64,000 nt of DNA from Ceriagrion tenellum (lineage: Eukaryota; Arthropoda; Insecta; Odonata; Coenagrionidae), in the NCBI GenBank assembly GCA_963169105.1, contig OY720639.1:100507417-100571416 (forward strand). The letters are read 5' to 3'. Positions 21,279-33,099 of this stretch are shown in pieces; the stretch's first letter is position 1; each line of letters opens with the position of its first letter. Both the position numbers and the translations under genes were made by a program. Below the pieces are notes generated by a model. That model searched no databases, had not been told where the DNA came from, and saw nothing but the letters and a program-made list of their open reading frames with translations.

Positions 21279-21594
21279 GTGAAACATAGTTAGAATAGTC
21301 TGTAGTGCATGATGCATGTAATAACTACCAATAATCCCTTCCTTATTATGTAGATTTTAACCTGTACTATACCGTAGTAACTAATATTCTATTGTAATAA
21401 CTACTTCAATTACTTGCAATAACTAATAATCTACTGTAGTAACTAATAAACTATGACCCTATTTTCTAGCATGTCTACATTATATATCCTACTTACATGG
21501 CAATAGTGCATGTTTGGTGATCTTCACCCCCTGCCACACACCCTCGTGGTGGCTCGCAGGGTATTACGTAGATGTAGATGTAGATGTAGATGAG
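21279..21594 (+). other. LINE family A 3' UTR with terminal hairpin and (TGTAGA)n tail
   Basis: Downstream of the ORF2 stop. The hairpin CCCTGC(CAC)...(GTG)..GCAGGG is followed by TATTACG and TAGATG repeats. CR1/L2-type reverse transcriptases recognise a 3' stem-loop of their RNA, so this is the probable recognition element. Confidence 0.8.
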
Positions 21595-22100
21595 TTTTTT
21601 TTTTTCTAGTCAAATCAGCTATAATTTTAGTTTTATTTTTTAATGCAGCACATGAAAACCGCATTAAATTATGTTTACCGAGTTTCGACATTCTTTTGCA
21701 GTAACATATGGAAACTAAACTACAGGCCATTTACATTCCAAAGGCTTTCCACATTAATATAACATCGTGGCGTTCTCCGGCTTTACATGGGTCCAACTTA
21801 AATTATTCCACTTGAAGTGAATTTGGCCAACTTTAGGCAAAAATATCCCTGAAAATATCGTAATCAGCAACATTTTAGTGTACGGCCTAGATTTCCACTG
21901 TAATACATATCTCTAAATATGAAACACAGCCGCCATTGCAAAGACCTCATTTCCCTTCCAAAGCTAATGCTAATTCCACGGTTACCAACATTGTACAATG
22001 TTCATTGTACATAGACCAATGCCTAATTCCACGTCTATGTACATAGAGAATGAAGTGAAGGCGTTGAAATTGATATGATAAATAAAGATTGTGGAATAGT
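21595..22100. other. Spacer, nothing recognised
   Basis: Begins with a T-run (21595-21605). No gene or repeat I can support. Confidence 0.35.
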
Positions 22101-22109
22101 ACTAATGAT

Positions 22110-22900
22110 CTCTCGTTGAGTTAACGTAATCGGGAAATAACTGGTCAAGTTAATCGTAAATTCGTATTTGTTAAAAGAGTACTTGGAAAGTTCGACGATA
22201 AAGTTAGAGAAATCGGCCACCTCTCCCTTGTTAGACCCCCTTTAAAATACACTGCCAGTGTTTGGGATCCTCATGACTATGGATTGAAATTAGAGTTGGA
22301 ACGCGTGCAGAGAAGATCAGCAAGATACGTGGAAGGCCGCTACGCGTCCATGTTGCTCACCTCTTGCCAAAACTAGGTTGGGAATCCCTTTCTGGCCGAT
22401 TAAAAAGTAGACTCAACCTTTTAAGTAAATTAAACACCGATTTATTTTCAGAATAAGTTATCTTACGAACTCCAACATAATACGGTAGATCAGATCATAA
22501 AAATAAAATAAGGGAAATAGATTGTTGAACAGAAAGGTTTAAAATGTCGTTTTATCCGCGATCAATAAGAGACCATAATGGCTGCTGTAAAACTTTGAAG
22601 TATGTTAGTTGACAGGTAGTATAGGTGATTGATTACTATGCTCCCTAATGCATGCCTCTAAATCAGACACGTAGAGCTAACAACAAGTTTTGCATGTTCC
22701 CTGCATGACTCTTGTGTCACATTCACATAGGTATATTATAGATTATTTTAGTAGTTTATGTAGCATTTGTATCATACCGATAGTGTGGTGCTTGCTGGTG
22801 AAAGTAAATTTCTTCATGTAGTTCACGTTAGCGATAATTCACCCCCTGCCAAACACCCTTGTAGTGGTCACACGCGTATTAATTTGATGTATATGTATGT
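22110..22900 (+). mobile_element. CR1-like LINE, subfamily B, 3' part
   Basis: Decayed coding at 22120-22560 shows NRKFVFVKRVLGKFDDKVRE, SVWDPHDYGLKLELERVQR and RSARYVEGRY-like residues in shifting frames, then DRFKMSF-type sequence. It is followed by a UTR matching 1-240 (reverse) and a terminal caccccctgccaaacaccctt motif with a decayed TGATGTATATG tail. Confidence 0.8.
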
Positions 22901-23620
22901 ATTTTATTAATAATGTTTCACATTCAGAGTACCCATCGGAATTTCTATGGTGAAATCGATCGATTTTCCATTCCCGATGTCACGCACCTAAAAGACGTTT
23001 GGAGAAACAACTTCCTTCACTGAGGACTCATCTAGCGATCACATGATTTCATGGGGGAAAACCAAGTTAGTTTTGTTTCCTCATCACGAATGGATTCCGC
23101 AAAGTTACGCCAGAGATGCCAGCTGCATTCTCAACGTTAATACATCCGGCCATCGATAACGCTCACTTCAACTTTCTGGCCGTCTCATGTAAATTCTCTC
23201 TATTCTTGACCACTTTATAAAATGAGGACTTATCTTCTGGAATTTTAGTTACTCGGTTGAAATAAACACAATCAGACTTAGTCCACCATTCGCGAAACAT
23301 ATTTGGCATTTTCAGGGATTACAGGACTTGTTAGACTATGTAGTTAAAGTTGATAAAGAGATTACAAAGCATTTAACATCAGACGATTTTTTTGATAATT
23401 GTGGCTTGTTTAATTTTGCTGTTTAAAAACAAACTATAATTAATGTAAAAAATTGTCTAATAATAAATTATTTTTCATCCTTGTATACTCTTTAAATAAA
23501 TAGTGTAAGCACTGATGATGTGAAATATATTTGACGAAACGTCTACAAAGACTGATTGAGTTTATTTCAACCGTATACCTCATGTAGTACTAACAAAACC
23601 AAAATTTTCAGTTAGGATCT
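22901..23620. other. Spacer with a hairpin motif
   Basis: AT-rich. At 23509-23545 an actgatgatg segment, a GTGAAATA/TATTTGAC hairpin with one mismatch, and CGAAACG occur in that order, which recalls the terminal hairpins of Penelope-derived sequences here. Nothing else is recognised. Confidence 0.35.
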
Positions 23621-23621
23621 A

Positions 23622-23730
23622 CCGTTTCGACGTTTTGAAGAAAGACTTTTTCATCATTTCCTCGATCGCCAACATCTTTCATCGTCATCCACCGCCTGGA
23701 TGATGATGAAAAAGTCGTTCATCGAAACGC
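23622..23730. repeat. Short inverted repeat (foldback)
   Basis: The arms are ccgtttcgacg..gactttttcatcat and atgatgaaaaagtcgttcatcgaaacgc, separated by about 40 nt. The CGAAACG plus GATGATG layout resembles the foldbacks at 29168-29275 and 32270-32465. It lies at the outer edge of the tRNA-Gly inverted duplication. Confidence 0.6.
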
Positions 23731-23739
23731 TGGCAAATA

Positions 23740-24700
23740 AGATGATGGAGCACCTTACCCAGATGGAAACCCGAGAAGAAATTAATTCATAAATTCATCC
23801 ATTTATCTACGTTTCAAAATGTTATTTGTCCAGATGAGCGATTCCTTACCCTGTGGCAATTCCTTACGGATAAATGTTGCCACAAACTACGGCCAACCAC
23901 CATTTCCGTCGGCAAAAAAAAAGCTGCATCGGCCGGGAATCGAACCCGGGCCGCCCGCGTGGCAGGCGAGCATTCTACCACTGAACCACCGATGCTATAT
24001 TGGCACTGCTCAAATGAGCTTTGTTCTTTCGGCTTCTTCAGCTAAAATCTTCCTTTCACCTGAGTTGCCCAGTCACTGCCAGCAAAGTGCATCTTTGGAC
24101 CCTCACACTACACACACGCGACCTCTTTTGCCGCTCAGCAGAAAGCTGTGATGGACTGTATTATGAAATGCCGCGCAAGCACCGATCTTCCCCCAACTTG
24201 TGGCCTTTTGCTTTTGCCTAAGAAGAATTTCTTAAACATGGAATATTTTCTCCAGGTCTATGAAATATGCTTTGAATGAAATCCAAGCAAATAAATTACT
24301 CCGTCTTTGTGACAGCACAGAAAACTGGAAACGTATATTACGACATAGGTATAAGTTTTATGCTTGAAATGAGCGCTCGCACTGTTCATTTAAGCGCAGC
24401 ATGAATTCATTTAGAAGGCACTTACCTTCATTAGTGGCTGGAACATTTAGCTCACAAACTGAAAAGTTAACTTTTTTCTCAGGCGAATGTGAACTGATCA
24501 AGCCACAATTCCACACAAAATTATACCGAAATCAAGCCCTCGAAGGGCATGGGCTTAGAATAATCTTTTAGAGTTAAAGTAAGAGTAAAAACAATTGTCC
24601 AAAACTAGAAATCAAAAGGTGCAAATTATAAGATATGGAAAAAATTCACATTGATGGCTACTAAAAAACTGTCCGTAAAACTGGCCGTACTGTCCAAAAA
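23740..24700. repeat. Left arm of tRNA-Gly inverted duplication 1
   Basis: The segment around the tRNA (23740-24200) is matched in inverted orientation by 28700-29180, and 24215-24700 is matched in inverted orientation by 26425-26910. Identity is high to the eye over hundreds of bases (for example the stretch at 24540-24620 against 26500-26580). The right arm is split by about 1.8 kb that includes a family D LINE and SINEs. Confidence 0.85.
23925..23995 (-). tRNA. tRNA-Gly(GCC), copy 2
   Basis: Same 71 nt as copy 1, with GCC anticodon, intact A and B boxes and discriminator A. A run of nine T (minus strand, 23912-23923 region) follows as a strong Pol III terminator. It points outward from inverted duplication 1. 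Confidence 0.95.
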
Positions 24701-25410
24701 AAACGTGAATATTGGGCAGGGAATGAAGTGGACAAATGCGATTCTTCGGTATAATGTGAAACGACATGTGATGAAAATCAGCCTATCTGACGAAGAACAA
24801 TGGATATTACGTCTCGTCCCGTCAAGTTCGAAATCAATTTGATGAGTGAATTTAAGAACTCACACTAAATGATATTGTTCACTCTTCACAGAGTTCTAAT
24901 CTCACCGACCAAGATTTTGATATAAGCTATCGCATTTTAAAGGTTTAGATCTACAGTTAGAGTAAAAAATTGCCCAAAAATAGTAATCAAAACGTGCAAA
25001 TTTCGAAGCATCAGAGAAAATGACCTAGTTTAGGTCGAAGCCTTGGTCGGTTGTGAATAAATCTCTGTAGAAAGTGAAAAATATATTTCATTGTGAGATC
25101 ATGGCATGAGTACTCCATTTCCACAAAATATCGCCTGATACGCTAAACACAAAAGGATTTAGAAGTAAAATAAACAAATTTTGGACTTAGGAAGAAAAGT
25201 GTTAATGTGAAAGAACCAATTAAGTCTTCTCTGGTCTTCCACCAGGGATGGCCCTTAGGACGATGGGGGAGGTAGGTATGGAAACGTCGGCCACCAATTA
25301 CCTAACCTGGTGGAAAACCCTAGAAGGCTTTATTAATGTCATACGCCGGGAATAAACCAAATCATATGAGAAAGAACTGGCATGGCATAACAATGTAAAG
25401 TCTCTTCGGA

Positions 25411-25690
25411 TATTAATGATGAATTTAAGACTGACATTTTCAAAGAACCACGGAACTAGCCGCTCAGTGACTTCAACGGAGTCACCCACAAGTGATATTC
25501 ACAGGAAATCAAATAGCCTGGACTGGGAATCGAACCCAGATCCCTCGATTTTGCGAGGGATCTGGGCGAAATCGAGGAATCTGAGTTCGATTCCCCGTCC
25601 ATGCGTATGATTTTTTCCACTGTGCGCTCCAAACAATTGTGTGATAAAGACTGACAGGCTGAAAAAAAATACAGATGGAAAAGGCAAAGT
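25411..25690. repeat. Two tRNA-derived SINE pieces, head to head
   Basis: At 25519-25545 a minus-strand B-box-like segment reads GGGTTCGATTCCCAGTCC. At 25587-25612 a plus-strand GAGTTCGATTCCCCGTCC is seen. Between them tccctcg..gcgaggga forms a palindrome centre at about 25541-25563. Each is followed outward by a different non-tRNA body; the right one ends in an A-run near 25661. Confidence 0.55.
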
Positions 25691-26221
25691 CTCAAAATAT
25701 CAGCAGGATCTCAACTACAGTACATTTTCGTACCCTTTCTCGTATTTTCTCTCGCTAAATACAAGATTCTCGCGAATTTCGAGGTCTCACACACAACCTA
25801 TTCTCATGTCGAACACCCTATTTTAATAACCTTAGACTATCGTTCGATGTGACTGCTCTTATCTCCTCCTCCTCTGATCTCATCAGGAGATTACGAAAAC
25901 ATTTTCCTCGTGGAATTACTGGTGATGTCGTTTTGTATCTTGCTATTATGGGAAATTTGCTAGGAAATTGCAATAGGAAATTTGCTATTAATGTTCATCA
26001 TTGTTGATATTCCACCACAAAACGCCTGATGATTCTCGTTTTGTCATTTACATTGTTTTATCCTAGTAGCGTGACCTCACCTGCCATGATATCCTGGGTG
26101 TTTCCTAGTACAATCAACGCCTGCGGCTTGTTTCTTCACCCTCACCATATATGCACCATATGCATACCGTCATATGCCATATATGCAATACCAGCAGTAA
26201 TATCCGCTGATTCTCAATGGG

Positions 26222-26400
26222 AGGGATACATACACACATACATACCAATGACGTTGTTCCCTTCCGAGGTAAGCACAGTCAAAAAGTTTCACTCACCAAG
26301 TCAAAGTTTCACACATAAATACATATTTTTTCACCTAACTCTGCTTCAATAATTTCCTCCATACTGATCTATTTTTGCAAATCTCTTTTGCCTCATTTAC
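26222..26400 (-). mobile_element. Family F LINE 3' end
   Basis: The reverse complement of the family F terminus found at 57240-57380: gttcccttccgaggtaagc, gcttcaataatttcctcc and ttgcctcatttacccc. 5' truncated and non-coding. Confidence 0.75.
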
Positions 26401-26424
26401 CCCCTTTTTACGATACGTTTTTTT

Positions 26425-26910
26425 TGGACAGTACGGCGGTATTTAGTAGCCATCAATGTGAATTTTGTCCATATCTTATAATTTGCACCTTTTGATTTCT
26501 AGTTTTGGACAATTGTTTTTACTCTTACTTTAACTCTAAAAGATTATTCTAAGTCCATGCCCTTCGAGGGCTTGATTTCGGTATAATTTTGTGCGGAATT
26601 GTGGCTTGATCAGTTCACATTCGCCTGAGAAAAAAGTTAACTTTTCACTTTGTGAGCTAAATGTTCCAGCCACTAATGAAGGTAAGTGCCATCTAAATGA
26701 ATTCATGCTGCGCATAAATGAACAGTGCGAGCGCTCATTTCAAGCATAAAACTTATACCTATGTCGTATTATACGTTTCCGGTTTTCTGTGCTGTCACAA
26801 AGACGGAGTTATTTATTTGCTTGGATTTCATTCAAAGCATATTTCATAGACCAGGAGAAAATATTCAATGTTTAAGAAATTCTTCTTAGGAAAAAGCAAA
26901 AGGCCACATT
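26425..26910. repeat. Right arm (inner part) of inverted duplication 1
   Basis: Inverted match of 24215-24700, including cccttcgagggcttgattt and ttcagttcacattcgcc-like stretches. The spacer between arms is about 1.7 kb (24700-26425). Confidence 0.85.
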
Positions 26911-27399
26911 TGGAGAGCCTTTTAGGCTCCATCTTCGTGATCAAAATTAATATTTCATCATTATCAATTATGTATTTAAAATAATTCTCGAGGAAATATC
27001 AATTATTTATTGCATTAAAGTAAAACCAATTTCACAGAATTGCCAGTAAATTGGTGGAATTTTTTCATAATGAAATGATGAATAACTTAGTTTTCCACAA
27101 CAGATGTCTTTTGTGGAAAACAAAATAAACCATCATTTCGCCATTTTTATAGTTGTTGTGATAACATAGGTGATTCTTACTTGAATAATTAATCCAACAA
27201 ATGTATCTACTCAAAAGAGTATACACAAAGTATTGACTTCGCGAATTTAGGCAAGGTGCTAAAAAATTATAATGCACTCGACATTCGGCCTAACCACGAA
27301 AAAATGAAATATCCTTATCACTTTTTTCTTCCTAGGACCCTCCTATTATTTACAAGAAAAAAAGCTCTGTTTTTGCAGCACTGCAAATATTACATCTAC

Positions 27400-28030
27400 A
27401 TACTGTACAACATGAAATCAATAACACTAAGACTAAATTCCTAATCCTAGTAAAATACAACTATCTCGGAATAACCACCACATGGGACGGAAGATGTACA
27501 ACGAAAATCAAGCAGAGAATAGCCCAAGCTAAGAAGGCGTTGTTGGGAAAAATACAACTACTGTGATCAAAGAGGATAGGACTACAAACCAGGAGACTGT
27601 ATGTGAAAACATTCGTGTGGATCGAGGCACTCAATGGATCGGAAGCATGGACCATTGGAAAAGCTGATCAGAAGAGACTAGAAGCTTTCGAAACCTGGTG
27701 CTAGAGGAGGATGCTGAAGATCAAATGTATGGACAAAATAAGAAATGATGAAGTGTTCAGAAGAGCAGAAGAGGAAAGGACCATATGGAACACCATACAG
27801 AAATGAAGAACAAGATGGACTGGACGCACCCTGAGACACAGTGGGTTTGTGAAGAACATAATTGAAGGTAAAATTAAGGGAAAAGTCCCCAGATGGAGAC
27901 CAGGAATAATTTCATGGACCAAATAAAGAGGAAAATACATCGGAAGAGATGCCAGGAGTTAAGGGATCTAGTATTAGATAGAAAAGGGAGGAGGACTGTA
28001 GTCAACCGATCTTAGGATTGAACCACCATG
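27400..28030 (+). mobile_element. Family D (RTE-like) LINE C-terminal fragment
   Basis: Decayed frames give YLGITTTWDGRC, KQRIAQAKKALLGK, GSEAWTIGKADQKR, DKIRNDEVFRRAEEERTIW and NIIEGKIKGK. The 3' end is at about 28030. It is inserted between the halves of the right arm of duplication 1. Confidence 0.8.
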
Positions 28031-28162
28031 CTATCCCACGGTTAGCTATAACTCAAATTAGTGTTATAATAGTTTTACTCAACGTTTCAATGTAGCTAGA
28101 CGCAAACTATCATGGCTTTAGCATCTATTTATACACATTTAATCCAAGTTTTTGTAAATAAT

Positions 28163-28690
28163 TTATTTATTCGAAAGCAAATGAGTGAGATTAATGCCAC
28201 CAGGACGAGGTTTGAACCCAGGATATCCAATAGATAGCGCCAAGAATTCGATCCAACATCTTATCACACCAACATCTTCTATAACATAATAATCTGAGAG
28301 ATAAAATGTAGAGGAGCACACGAGAAAGGTCAGTGCTTCAATGCGGACGGTGGCTTCCCCGTCCGGTTTTCCTTCAAGCCGATCCAAGTGGATTGGAACA
28401 AGAGCGGGCTTGGAAGGGAATGCATGAAAGATGTACTTCGAAGGCACAAATCGGGAAGCCCAGAAGAGAGGCATATTATAGCTAAATAAACTTGAGAACA
28501 TCAATGCCTTTAGCTGTAAAGTGGTCAGGGGAGGCTTAGGAAAATTTTTAACGGAACAGAATATATAATCGGCGCCCCCGAACTCCTTACTTCGTTTATC
28601 GCGTTGAAAATCCAGATCCGAACCCACGACCTCTTGTTAGTAGAGCTACACACACCATACAAAAGATCACCACTAGACCTATCACACCGT
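28163..28690 (-). repeat. tRNA-derived SINE(s), two tRNA-like heads
   Basis: On the minus strand, TAGGTCTAGTGGTGATC (A-box-like, about 28665) and GGTCGTGGGTTCGGATC (B-box-like, about 28620) make one head. A second B-box-like GGATATCCTGGGTTCAAAC lies near 28210-28230. The 154-codon ORF across this stretch is probably chance, since it spans both heads. Confidence 0.5.
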
Positions 28691-28699
28691 TATCATATG

Positions 28700-29180
28700 G
28701 GAGGAAATGTAGAGTAAGTTGGGGGAAGATCGGTGCTTGCGCGGCATTTCAGAATACAGTCCATCACAGCTTTCTGCTGAGCGGCAAAAGAGGTCGCGTG
28801 TGTGGAGTGTGAGGGTCCAAAGATGCGCTTTGCTGGCAGTGACTGGGCAACTCAGGTGAAAGGAAGATTTTAGCTGAAGAAGCCGAAAGAAACAAGCTCA
28901 TTTGAATATTGCAAATATAGCATCGGTGGTTCAGTGGTAGAATGCTCGCCTGCCACGCGGGCGGCCCGGGTTCGATTCCCGGCCGATGCATTTTTTTTTC
29001 CGACAGAAATGGTGGTTGGCCATAGTTTGCAGCAACATTCATCTGGTAGGAATTGCCACAGAGTATGGAATCGCTCATCCGGGGAAATAACAATTTAAAA
29101 AGTAGATAACTGGATGAATTCATGAAGTAAATTCTATTACTGTTTCCGGCCGGGTAAGGTGCTCCATATTCTTATTTTCC
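28700..29180. repeat. Right arm (outer part) of inverted duplication 1
   Basis: Inverted match of 23740-24200 including the tRNA, the poly-T terminator side, and a ggtaaggtgctccat motif at the outer edge. Confidence 0.85.
28920..28990 (+). tRNA. tRNA-Gly(GCC), copy 3
   Basis: Identical 71-nt tRNA in plus orientation, immediately followed by a T9-10 run (Pol III terminator). Together with copy 2 it forms an outward-pointing pair in inverted arms. Confidence 0.95.
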
Positions 29181-29275
29181 GAAGTCATCAGGGCCGTTGA
29201 TCGTCCAAATCTTTCATCGTCGACGGTGATAAAGACTTCCATCTTCATGAATGGTCCTGATGACTTCGGAGCATC
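29168..29275. repeat. Short inverted repeat (foldback)
   Basis: ccgaagtcatcagggcc and ggtcctgatgacttcgga are inverted copies about 75 nt apart. An inner hatcttcatgaa/ttcatcgtc region is partly symmetric. Outer-edge neighbour of duplication 1, mirroring the one at 23622-23730. Confidence 0.6.
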
Positions 29276-30665
29276 GGAAGGCAAAATTCACTTGTTAAGA
29301 ACATGGCGAAATGCGCAATGCGATAATTGCCACTTTCAGCGCCATCTATCCCATCAGTGTATATTTACTCTGTGGTAACGTCGTGAATTGTAGTTTTTCG
29401 TGTTATTACTATTGCCATAAGAATATCTGACACTAAAAGGCTGTCTTACTTCCGCTTACCGTTTAAAAATATGCTGCAGGTAAAATTTAGCGTTAATATA
29501 TCTAAACCAAAATCACTTTTACCGCTTACGTATCTAATATTGGTTGATACAACTCGGAAGAAGTTAACGTCACGGTAGGAATAGATGTAACTTTTTGCCA
29601 GCAAAAATGGCGATTGTCTGCTGTTTTTGTGGCATCACTTCATTGTACAATCAAGCAATCCGTCATCTTCGCCTGATAATCTCACATCACCGAAGTACTT
29701 TTCATGACAACTCTCGTCAAATCTCGTTTTTGCGATAGGTTTGCCATATCATTTATGTCACAGATGTTCCCCATCCGTCGATTGAAACTACCCCGAAGAA
29801 GGAGCAGAAACTAATACAACACGGTAGAAAAAACTATTCGTTCACTTACTGTTACGGAATTACCACATACACAAGTTTTAACAAGGTAGGTATCCTCCGT
29901 TGATTTCTCTTTGTTCACATCAGTGTCACGAAACGGTTAATAAATATCCCGATAAAGCGTTCAATGAGTTAACTCTAAGAATTAAATTCCACCAAAACAT
30001 ATAAAAAATAAAATGTCTTGTACGAGCTGAATACATAATCTGTGATATCTAAAGCTGTGAAAACTAAATATAAGTGATGAAGAAATATGGACTGAATCTA
30101 TTGAAATTTTCTATGAAAGTAATACGGTAATTGAGATATCCTATAAAAGTAATATGAAGGATAAGTATTTTGCCATACCGTATAACTAGCTTTTTAAGCT
30201 AGGAATTCTGGCGCTAGAAGAAAGCTCGCAGGGTGATTGTAACTTGACGGTAATTCTGGCCAATCATCTTATCGCTGGTGACCATTGTTGGCTTAATAAC
30301 TGGCGTTTATAATTCCGTGTCAATTAAAGACATTTGAAGTTTTTACCGTGGGAATAGGGTATTCTTAATTGTTAATTAATATGAGTTGCCTATACTGTTA
30401 CCAAACAAAATTAACGATCTTTTAAAATCTTCGTGACCACGCATAGCCAGAGCACTATGTATGTGCGACGCCTTTTCAATAGTTACTCATTTTCCCACCA
30501 ACAATATCTGATTAAAATTTTAACAAGTCGTCAGAAAGTGCCAAAAACCACCATACATCATTAGTAAGAGGTGACATTCATTCAAATTGCTTTAATAGTT
30601 AAGGAACAGTGCTGGTTCAAGCGAATTATGATTTTACTAAAGATTCAATGAATTTGGCCTCATCA
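29276..30665. other. AT-rich spacer, nothing recognised
   Basis: No ORF of note, no repeat with a second copy that I could find, no RNA gene. Confidence 0.4.
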
Positions 30666-30671
30666 AAAGAA

Positions 30672-31436
30672 TTAAAATTTTTGTCTTTGTTTATAAGCAA
30701 AAAGGACCGGTCCACAGTGAAAGAGTTCCCAAAAATGTACGGCTTTGACCATCCCTAGACAACACAGCACTTCGGAGGGCAGCTTTCTCCTGCTTTCATC
30801 CACGCGACTCCAGAGGGATTGGAGGGTGGAGGGAAGAGAGGGCTCCGAAGATGCGCTTCCCTGGCACTGATTGAGCAACCCAGGTGAAAGGAAAAATTTT
30901 TAGATAATGTAGTCAAGAGTAGGATGCTCACTTGGATTATTTGTTATTGTAGCATCGGTGGTTCAGTGGTAGAATGCTCGCCTGCCACGCGGGCGGCCCG
31001 GGTTCGATTCCCGGCCGATGCAACCTTTTGCCGCAGGATATTTCAAATGGCTGCTGTGTTTCACATCTCTCGCATGATTTCTCTTTTGCACAATATTCTG
31101 ATTCACTATTGTCTCTTCAATCTTTATTTTGAAACTGCTCTGAAAAAGAATCCGAAATGTTGTAATACAAGTTAGTTTCTCAATTTTGTGACATGGTACT
31201 GACTAAATATCAAATTTCAACAAATAACTCTAAGGACATTCCACTCATTGAGTATAGTCACTCTGCATGTTATGAAAACATCCTAAAAGGATAACAAAAA
31301 TAAAAATCAGATATTTTTTCCTGTTTTCGGAAATGAATCCCGTCTATCATACGCTAATTATCGCAAGACAACTACTATAGTCTATCGATTCCAGGCTGAA
31401 GCACCTTCTTACCGAAGAATATAAAATGCTCCTGGT
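30672..31436. repeat. Left arm of tRNA-Gly inverted duplication 2
   Basis: Matched in inverted orientation by 36365-37110. Shared landmarks are aggctgaagcaccttcttac at the inner side, tttgccgcaggatat next to the tRNA, and gagcaacccaggtgaaagg plus the actccagaggga region at the outer side. The arm continues past the hAT insertion at 33003-33100, which matches 35965-36060. Confidence 0.85.
30952..31022 (+). tRNA. tRNA-Gly(GCC), copy 4
   Basis: Identical 71-nt gene, followed by CCTTTTGCC with a T4 terminator. The upstream side carries gcaacccaggtgaaagga, related to gcaactcaggtgaaagga upstream of copy 3, so both pairs descend from one unit. Confidence 0.95.
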
Positions 31437-33002
31437 CAGGGGTGGTCTGGCATCATCGGGGGCCCTCGGCTGTAAACGAATTTGGGGCCCCTTATTTTAT
31501 TGGTGAATGGCAAGGCCGTAGCTAGAAAAATGTTTGGGTGGGTACATTAGGAGGGGCTGTTGATGCAAGAAAGGAAGCGCTGTCATCCATGCTATTTGGA
31601 CACCAGAAGAACTCGCAAACAAAATATTTTTGTTTTATTGCGAAATAAACCCGATACATAATATTCAGATATGTATTCATAAATATTTTATATGGGTCTG
31701 TAAGAGGTAGCGCGACAAACTGGTTTCCAAATACCGGCCCGTCGACTGTTCCCTCGATTTATGAATTGAACTATTTATAATTACACAATATGGAGACTAT
31801 TCAACTAATATGTATCAAAAATCAATCGAGCGGGCGTAAATAGCGCTGCGTTGAGAGGGTGGAGACAATTGAAATAGCAAAACGATCTCGCAAGTTGTGG
31901 CACATGCGCCACGCCCTCTCTCTTGCCGCCGCTGCTTGGATTTTTCCCTATTAGTGCGCACCAATAAAAAATTTTCCCACGGTCATATTAAACATCCACG
32001 AAAATTATAATTTTTTTATGCGCCCGCACTACAATACTGGAAATTCAGAATATTATTTTGTAGTGCAGGCCCAATAACCTGCTTGTAATTGCGGGCCTGG
32101 CGCAATGCAGGAAGTTTATCAAAACTTGGACGTTGTGTTTATTATTAAAATCTTGAAAACCTAATTCTTTATGTATATCAGGTAAAAAGGGCACTTATAA
32201 ATAGTTCTACCACTAGGTATAATAATTTGATTATATGAACTGTACTTACAGTACATGTTGTCATAGATTACAGTGTAATGATAATACTTGACTTTGTCTG
32301 TCCACATATTGTTATTTGCTACGACCCGGGTTTCGACGTTCGACGTCATCTTCAGGTGAACGTTCATCTTCAGGCGCCTGAAGATGACGTCAACTGTCGA
32401 AACCCGGGTCGTAGGAAATAAAAATGTGTGGACAGACTATGTCAAGTGTTATCATTACAATGTTAACAGATTCCACCAGGTTACGCCAGTTACTACCAAT
32501 AGATTACAGTAAAAAACAGTTATTAGTATAAATTATTCAAGAAATAATTAACAAATAATTTACGCAATTACATAGCTAATGGGTAGTATAATATCTTATC
32601 CGCATAAAGTCATAATTTTCCACATGCGCAGATGCGGACTGCTGAATAGCACTTATTTATGGTGTAAATAAAGTAATGAATTGGAATGGATTTTTTCCGC
32701 GCTTTTTGAATTTAATATTGAAAATAGAGAATATGCATAATTGAAGAACATGTATATAGGAAATAATGAATTTGATTCAATTTTATTTGTAAGTCATCAG
32801 ATAAAACGATCATGAAGAAAGTGAGCCGAGACGCTCCCATTGCCACCAAGCAATATTTGGGATTTAAGCGCCTCAATCGTTACTTCTTACATAAAAATAG
32901 TTACATTTTCATTATTGACTACGTCTATTCCTTATAAATTGCCACCTCGGGCCGGGGGCCCTCGGAAATCGCCGACCTGTCGGCCTAGCCAGACCGCCCC
33001 TG
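31437..33002. mobile_element. hAT-like non-autonomous element (~1.57 kb)
   Basis: The termini CAGGGGTGGTCTGGC and GCCAGACCGCCCCTG are inverted with one difference. Flanks ctcctggt (31429-31436) and ctcctgat (33003-33010) are an 8-bp duplication with one mismatch. GGGGGCCCTCGG-type sequence lies just inside each end. No transposase frame is visible, and a foldback (32270-32465) is nested inside. Confidence 0.8.
32270..32465. repeat. Foldback with hammerhead-like core in both arms
   Basis: The ~90-nt inverted arms each contain CTGAAGA, a short hairpin, then CGAAACCCGGGTC (minus strand 32356-32323, plus strand 32378-32410). The outer arm includes acttgac..tctgtccacat and its inverse. The layout resembles terminal hairpins of Penelope-like elements, some of which encode hammerhead ribozymes. 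Confidence 0.6.
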
Positions 33003-33099
33003 CTCCTGATGTATATATAAAACTCTGTTATTGTCCTAAAATTATTAACTCCAAAATATGTTTTCATTTTATCAGCGTCGCTTTGACGAGTTACTGTCA

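Larger units (their letters stand above)
17590..21594 (+). mobile_element. CR1-like family A LINE, near full-length copy
   Basis: About 4 kb with a decayed ORF1, an intact ORF2, a 3' UTR, a terminal hairpin (about 21528-21561) and TGTAGA repeats at 21567-21590. Its 3' UTR contains about 110 nt (21355-21465, with repeated ctaataatctactgtagtaa-like units) that most truncated copies lack but the 62158-62402 copy has, so at least two subfamily variants coexist. The 5' boundary is not certain. Confidence 0.92.

Noticed and set aside
23509..23560. Hammerhead ribozyme candidate
   Set aside because: CTGATGA and GAAA are present, but no UH follows the potential stem III and no stem I partner is seen.
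28163..28627. Minus-strand ORF of 154 codons
   Set aside because: Runs through two tRNA-like SINE heads, so a coding role is unlikely.
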